Shown here: positions 27,333 through 30,028 of the stretch, piece after piece
How the letters are laid out: every line of letters starts with the position of its first letter
How positions within the stretch are numbered: the stretch's first letter is position 1
Assembly (NCBI GenBank): GCA_045652965.1
Contig: JAZOLI010000088.1
Coordinates: forward strand, 1-30,028
Reading direction: 5' to 3'
Source of the DNA: Scatosoma sp045652965
GTDB taxonomy: Bacteria > Bacillota > Clostridia > Christensenellales > Borkfalkiaceae
DNA: 30,028 nucleotides
Notes under the pieces: model-generated
Databases searched by the model: none
The model's input: the letters and a program-made list of their open reading frames with translations, nothing else
Told to the model about the DNA's origin: nothing
Made by a program: the position numbers and the translations under genes

Positions 27333-27832
27333 TATTCCACACTGCATACAACGGCTTAAATGTGGATAACTTTTCGCCCTTGTGGAAAAGAACGAATGTT
27401 TGTGGAAAAAATCACACACTTTTATCAAAATCTTTCGCATTTTCTTGGATTTTATCCGAGATTTTTCTTTTTTTAATGGGTTATCCACAAAAAACGGCGA
27501 GATTTCTCTTTATACACAAACCGATTGTGGACGAGTTATCCACCGATTTTCGCCCATTTTTAGGGGTTTGGGCGTAAAAAGCCATATTTTAAAAAATGGT
27601 GGGCGGTTATCCACGGCATAGTTATCCACTTTTCATCGAAAGGCAGGGTGGACAACCCCGTTTTATCCACATTTCAGGTGGATAAGTGGGGAAAATGATT
27701 GCTTGCATAATTTTATAAATTTATTTTTCGACATCTTTTGCTATGACGAACGCCATTTCGACAAAAAAGTTTTCCACCGCTAAAAAAGGGCGTAAAAAAG
27801 TTTTCCACATTGTTTTTTGGGGTGTGGATTGT
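27333..27832. other. Second DnaA-box cluster (incA/B-like or DnaA-binding reservoir)
   Basis: About 520 bp without a gene. Perfect DnaA boxes: 27361-27369 (reverse), 27481-27489 and 27663-27671. One-mismatch boxes: 27381 and 27401 (reverse, TGTGGAAAA), 27510 (TTATACACA), 27536, 27607, 27622, 27677 (reverse) and 27801. Weaker ones lie at 27333, 27526, 27647, 27770 and 27823. The three at 27361, 27381 and 27401 are spaced exactly 20 bp apart. An AT-rich patch (about 27692-27728) follows the box group, but I see no DnaA-trio run. Two Spo0A-type boxes lie at 27727 and 27757. Short open frames across this region (27362-27621) consist of translated boxes and are not genes. Confidence 0.8.
27727..27765. 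promoter_or_regulatory. Pair of Spo0A boxes
   Basis: TTCGACA occurs at 27727-27733 and again at 27757-27763, 30 bp apart in the same orientation; the second extends to TTCGACAAA, the exact reverse complement of the 0A box TTTGTCGAA. They lie inside the DnaA-box cluster, recalling Spo0A binding at the Bacillus origin. Confidence 0.6.
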
Positions 27833-27836
27833 TCGT

Positions 27837-29099
27837 TTAGCGCACGTTTTGAAAGCGCACCGCAACGTGCACGATTGCGTTTTTCAGCGCGTCCGTTTTT
27901 AGTTCTTCATAGCGGCGGTTGTGATGTTTTTGCAGTTGCTCGGTGATCCCGAACAAATCGCAACCGCAAGCTCGGCATTTTTCAAAAGTGGTTAGAATTT
28001 GCGCGCCAAGCTTTTTTTCCGCTGCTCCAAACGCGTCGCTTGGAACGTCACCAACGTCTGCCGTTTTTTGACGTGGAAGCGCTTTGGAATAATCGAGCAA
28101 TCCTGCCGTCATGGTTAGATTCACGCGGTAGGTTGCTCTGCCATCCGAGCCTACTTTGAATTTCGTTTTGGGTAGGTTTCTTCGAACGGTTAGCGTGCAC
28201 GTTGCCCCGTCCGTTTCCACCGAATACGCCGCAAGCCGCAATTCCTGCTTCACCGCACCGAACGCAAACGTTTCTTCCTTTGTCAGTGTTCCCACCCTTT
28301 TTCCGCCAACAAACAAAGCCGTTTCACTCGCGCTAAACACAGGCTTATCGTTTGCACCGCTTGATCCCCCTGAGCTGCCGCCCGAACTGCTTGAACCGCT
28401 TGAACTGCTTGAACCGCCCGAACCGCCCGAACCGCTTGAATCGCTTGAATCTCCCCCGCCGCTATTTTCACTTCCGCCCACGTGTTCTTGTTGGGGCTGA
28501 GTTTTGATGATGGGAAGAAAGGCGCTTTTGCTATCGCTATAATATCCAATGGCAAATTCGCGCAAGGTGGACGGCAAAACCGTGCCAACGCGTTCGGCGT
28601 GGGGGGAGAGTATCTTTTGCATGGCGACGCTGCCCGACGGATCGACGAGCGCGGAAACGTTTAAAAGATCTTTTGCTAAACCGTCGCAGGTGGCGAGAAG
28701 ACAGTTATCAGACATATATTCATCCAGCAGGAAGAAATCGAGCGCGTCGAAAACGTTTTGCTCGGCGGTTTTTTCGCCGAGAATAATCAAATGGCAAAAC
28801 ACGAGCTTGGGATACCAACCTGTTTTGGCGTTAATTTCTTCAAACGCTTGGGCGATGGTGTTTCCGCGGCTGACGAGTTGCACCGTTTCCGTGGCTTTGC
28901 CTTGCTTAGAAGCTTGGGGAATGGCAATTTGAGAAGTTAGGATAAACGTGTCGTCTTCCCGATCGATCCCCACTGCCATCACGATCGCCGTCTTTTGCAC
29001 GTCAATCAGCCCCAAATCGCCTGTAAAAAATAAAAACGCGAGCGCTAAAAGAATGAGAAGATAATATCGAATGGTGTTTTTTTGATGAATTTCACGCAT
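27837..29099 (-). CDS. gerAC: Ger(x)C-family spore germination protein without lipobox
   Basis: C subunit of a germinant receptor, on the outer face of the spore inner membrane. It has 420 aa. N-terminal GerAC domain: VQKTAIVMAVGIDREDD, AKTGWYPKLVFCHLIILGE; C-terminal domain from about 250 (ALFVGGKRVGTLTKEET, FKVGSDGRATYRVNLTM). Family members normally begin with a lipobox Cys followed by WD; here the hydrophobic N-terminus (12-26) runs into FFTGDLGLID and has no Cys, so it is probably anchored by an uncleaved helix. A Ser/Gly linker (about 208-249) separates the two domains. It overlaps gerAB by 8 nt. A sigmaG-type promoter would be expected beyond the window. Confidence 0.9.
   Translation of the reverse strand: MREIHQKNTIRYYLLILLALAFLFFTGDLGLIDVQKTAIVMAVGIDREDDTFILTSQIAIPQASKQGKATETVQLVSRGNTIAQAFEEINAKTGWYPKLVFCHLIILGEKTAEQNVFDALDFFLLDEYMSDNCLLATCDGLAKDLLNVSALVDPSGSVAMQKILSPHAERVGTVLPSTLREFAIGYYSDSKSAFLPIIKTQPQQEHVGGSENSGGGDSSDSSGSGGSGGSSSSSGSSSSGGSSGGSSGANDKPVFSASETALFVGGKRVGTLTKEETFAFGAVKQELRLAAYSVETDGATCTLTVRRNLPKTKFKVGSDGRATYRVNLTMTAGLLDYSKALPRQKTADVGDVPSDAFGAAEKKLGAQILTTFEKCRACGCDLFGITEQLQKHHNRRYEELKTDALKNAIVHVAVRFQNVR
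28353..28478 (-). repeat. Low-complexity Ser/Gly-linker coding repeat in gerAC
   Basis: A run of short related units (on the minus strand GGTTCAAGC and GGTTCGGGC types) encodes about 40 residues of Ser and Gly. Such a tract can expand or contract. Confidence 0.8.
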
Positions 29100-30028
29100 G
29101 GAGTTTTTTCTCCTTTTTCCGTTTTTTTATCAAAAGCAACAATAGCGCAAGCGGCAAAAGATCGGCAAAAATCCAAAACACAGGGAAAAGATATTGCCCA
29201 AAAAGCGCGTAGATCGCGTTATAATGTTGATTGCAAAAGAGCGTGAAAATTAGGGCGGCAACATTGAAAGCCGTTGCAAACCACACACGCCGTTTGCCGC
29301 CGAAAAGGCAGGTGGTGAAATCGGTCGCATAGTGCAATGGCGTGGAAACGTAGACAAACAAAACGACACAAAGCAAATAGACGAACAAAAGATCAATGCG
29401 CCCAATCACCGTGAGCGCGGGGAAATATTGCGCGATTTTGGCAAAGGCATAATGCTCGCGCGCGGCGATCGTGGAATAGACGCCGTAGAACACGCCGAGA
29501 AACAAAAGGGTGAACACGCCGCCAAAACCATAGCCGACGGCAACCTTTTTAAAATCCCCCTTCTTATATCTTAAATTGCCTAAAAGGGGCAAGAGAAAAA
29601 TTGCGTCGGAAAAATGGGGAGTTGTGTAGGTGAACGCGGACATGGTGCGTCCAAATCGTTGTTCAAAGATGGGCAAAAGGTTAGATGCGTCTGCTTCCGT
29701 GAGCGACATGATGAGCAAGGCGGTAAAGGGGATCAAGAACAAAAACAGCGAAAGATCGGCGATACGGCCAAGCGTTTTCATACCACGCGCACAAACGTAT
29801 GCGGAGAGAAAGAAGAAAAAAACGAAAGAGAAAAAGGTGGGCGCGGTGTCGTAAAAGGCGGCGTAAACGAATTTATCCAAATCCAAAAGCGGCAACATCG
29901 CCGCAAAGAGAAAATAGAAAACGTAGAGCCCGTAAAAAAGAGCCGTCCACTTTCCTATCCGTTCCTTTAAGCATTCAAAAAGCGGCTTTTCCAAACGCGA
30001 AACGATGAAAAGAAGCGTAAAAAGCACA
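29092..30028 (-). CDS. gerAB: GerAB-family spore germination permease, 5' end beyond window
   Basis: B subunit of the germinant receptor, an APC-superfamily membrane protein that binds the germinant. The visible 311 residues show about eight transmembrane helices and the family-typical segment RIADLSLFLFLIPFTALLIMSL, then LLPIFEQRFG (usually the LKPVL region). The frame is open to the window edge; the GTG at 30027 is an internal codon, so some 50 residues are missing. It ends in a basic tail (KKRKKEKKLHA) and overlaps gerAC by 8 nt, indicating coupled translation. gerAA is expected further upstream, outside the window. Confidence 0.9.
   Translation of the reverse strand, partial: VLFTLLFIVSRLEKPLFECLKERIGKWTALFYGLYVFYFLFAAMLPLLDLDKFVYAAFYDTAPTFFSFVFFFFLSAYVCARGMKTLGRIADLSLFLFLIPFTALLIMSLTEADASNLLPIFEQRFGRTMSAFTYTTPHFSDAIFLLPLLGNLRYKKGDFKKVAVGYGFGGVFTLLFLGVFYGVYSTIAAREHYAFAKIAQYFPALTVIGRIDLLFVYLLCVVLFVYVSTPLHYATDFTTCLFGGKRRVWFATAFNVAALIFTLFCNQHYNAIYALFGQYLFPVFWIFADLLPLALLLLLIKKRKKEKKLHA

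Noticed and set aside
27362..27946. Several open frames of 67-79 codons across the second DnaA-box cluster
   Set aside because: They translate the repeated box sequence, overlap each other in different frames and resemble no protein.
1..30028. CRISPR arrays, insertion sequences, tRNA or rRNA genes
   Set aside because: No regularly spaced repeats, transposase-like proteins, terminal inverted repeats or tRNA/rRNA signatures were found by eye on either strand.

Overview
The window is chromosomal DNA of an endospore-forming member of the Bacillota, most likely an uncultured Clostridia-type lineage; the species cannot be named from this sequence. The evidence is a spoIVFA/spoIVFB pair, the sporulation protein gene yyaC, gerAC/gerAB germinant-receptor genes, a RicT homologue, a ribosomal protein L27 with the Firmicute N-terminal extension, and classical TTGACA/TATAAT promoters with strong AGGAGG-type ribosome binding sites.

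Layout. 1-3.3 kb: proteostasis genes tig (5' end cut by the window), clpP and clpX. 3.3-4.4 kb: an AT-rich two-gene island, a small Xre-type regulator and a lipoprotein, sharing an intergenic region with two near-identical operators. 4.4-8.0 kb (minus strand): rng (RNase E/G) and spoIVFA-spoIVFB. 8.1-11.5 kb (minus): uracil permease, ricT, holB. 11.6-13.4 kb: a Wzz-type chain-length protein and a BY-kinase. 13.5-17.2 kb: lon, engB and a divergent sugar-transferase-like gene in one run. 17.2-18.6 kb: a four-helix hypothetical protein (minus), then rplU and rpmA. 18.6-19.4 kb: rsmG (minus).

19.4-24.7 kb is the replication-origin neighbourhood: an oriC-type region with DnaA boxes, DnaA-trios and an AT-rich unwinding segment, then a SLOG-family gene, dnaN, rpmH, rnpA, yidD, yidC and jag/khpB. 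No dnaA lies anywhere in the window. 24.8-27.3 kb: a small membrane protein, queT (minus) behind a well-formed preQ1-I-like riboswitch, yyaC (minus) and cvpA. 27.3-27.84 kb: a second dense DnaA-box cluster that also carries two Spo0A-type boxes. 27.8-30.0 kb (minus): gerAC and a partial gerAB.

Main points of interest: (1) an origin with two DnaA-box clusters about 8 kb apart and no dnaA between them, the distal one with Spo0A boxes, so sporulation control of replication may act there; (2) conserved Firmicute blocks are broken up (tig-clpP-clpX is separated from lon-engB, and rng from rplU-rpmA, while dnaN abuts rpmH); (3) three genes with promoters so close to their start codons that leaderless mRNAs are predicted; (4) the regulator/lipoprotein island with twin operators; (5) a sugar transferase homologue that seems to lack the catalytic Asp-Glu pair; (6) an L27 that needs Prp cleavage but no prp gene at its usual place. 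I found no CRISPR array, transposase, tRNA or rRNA.
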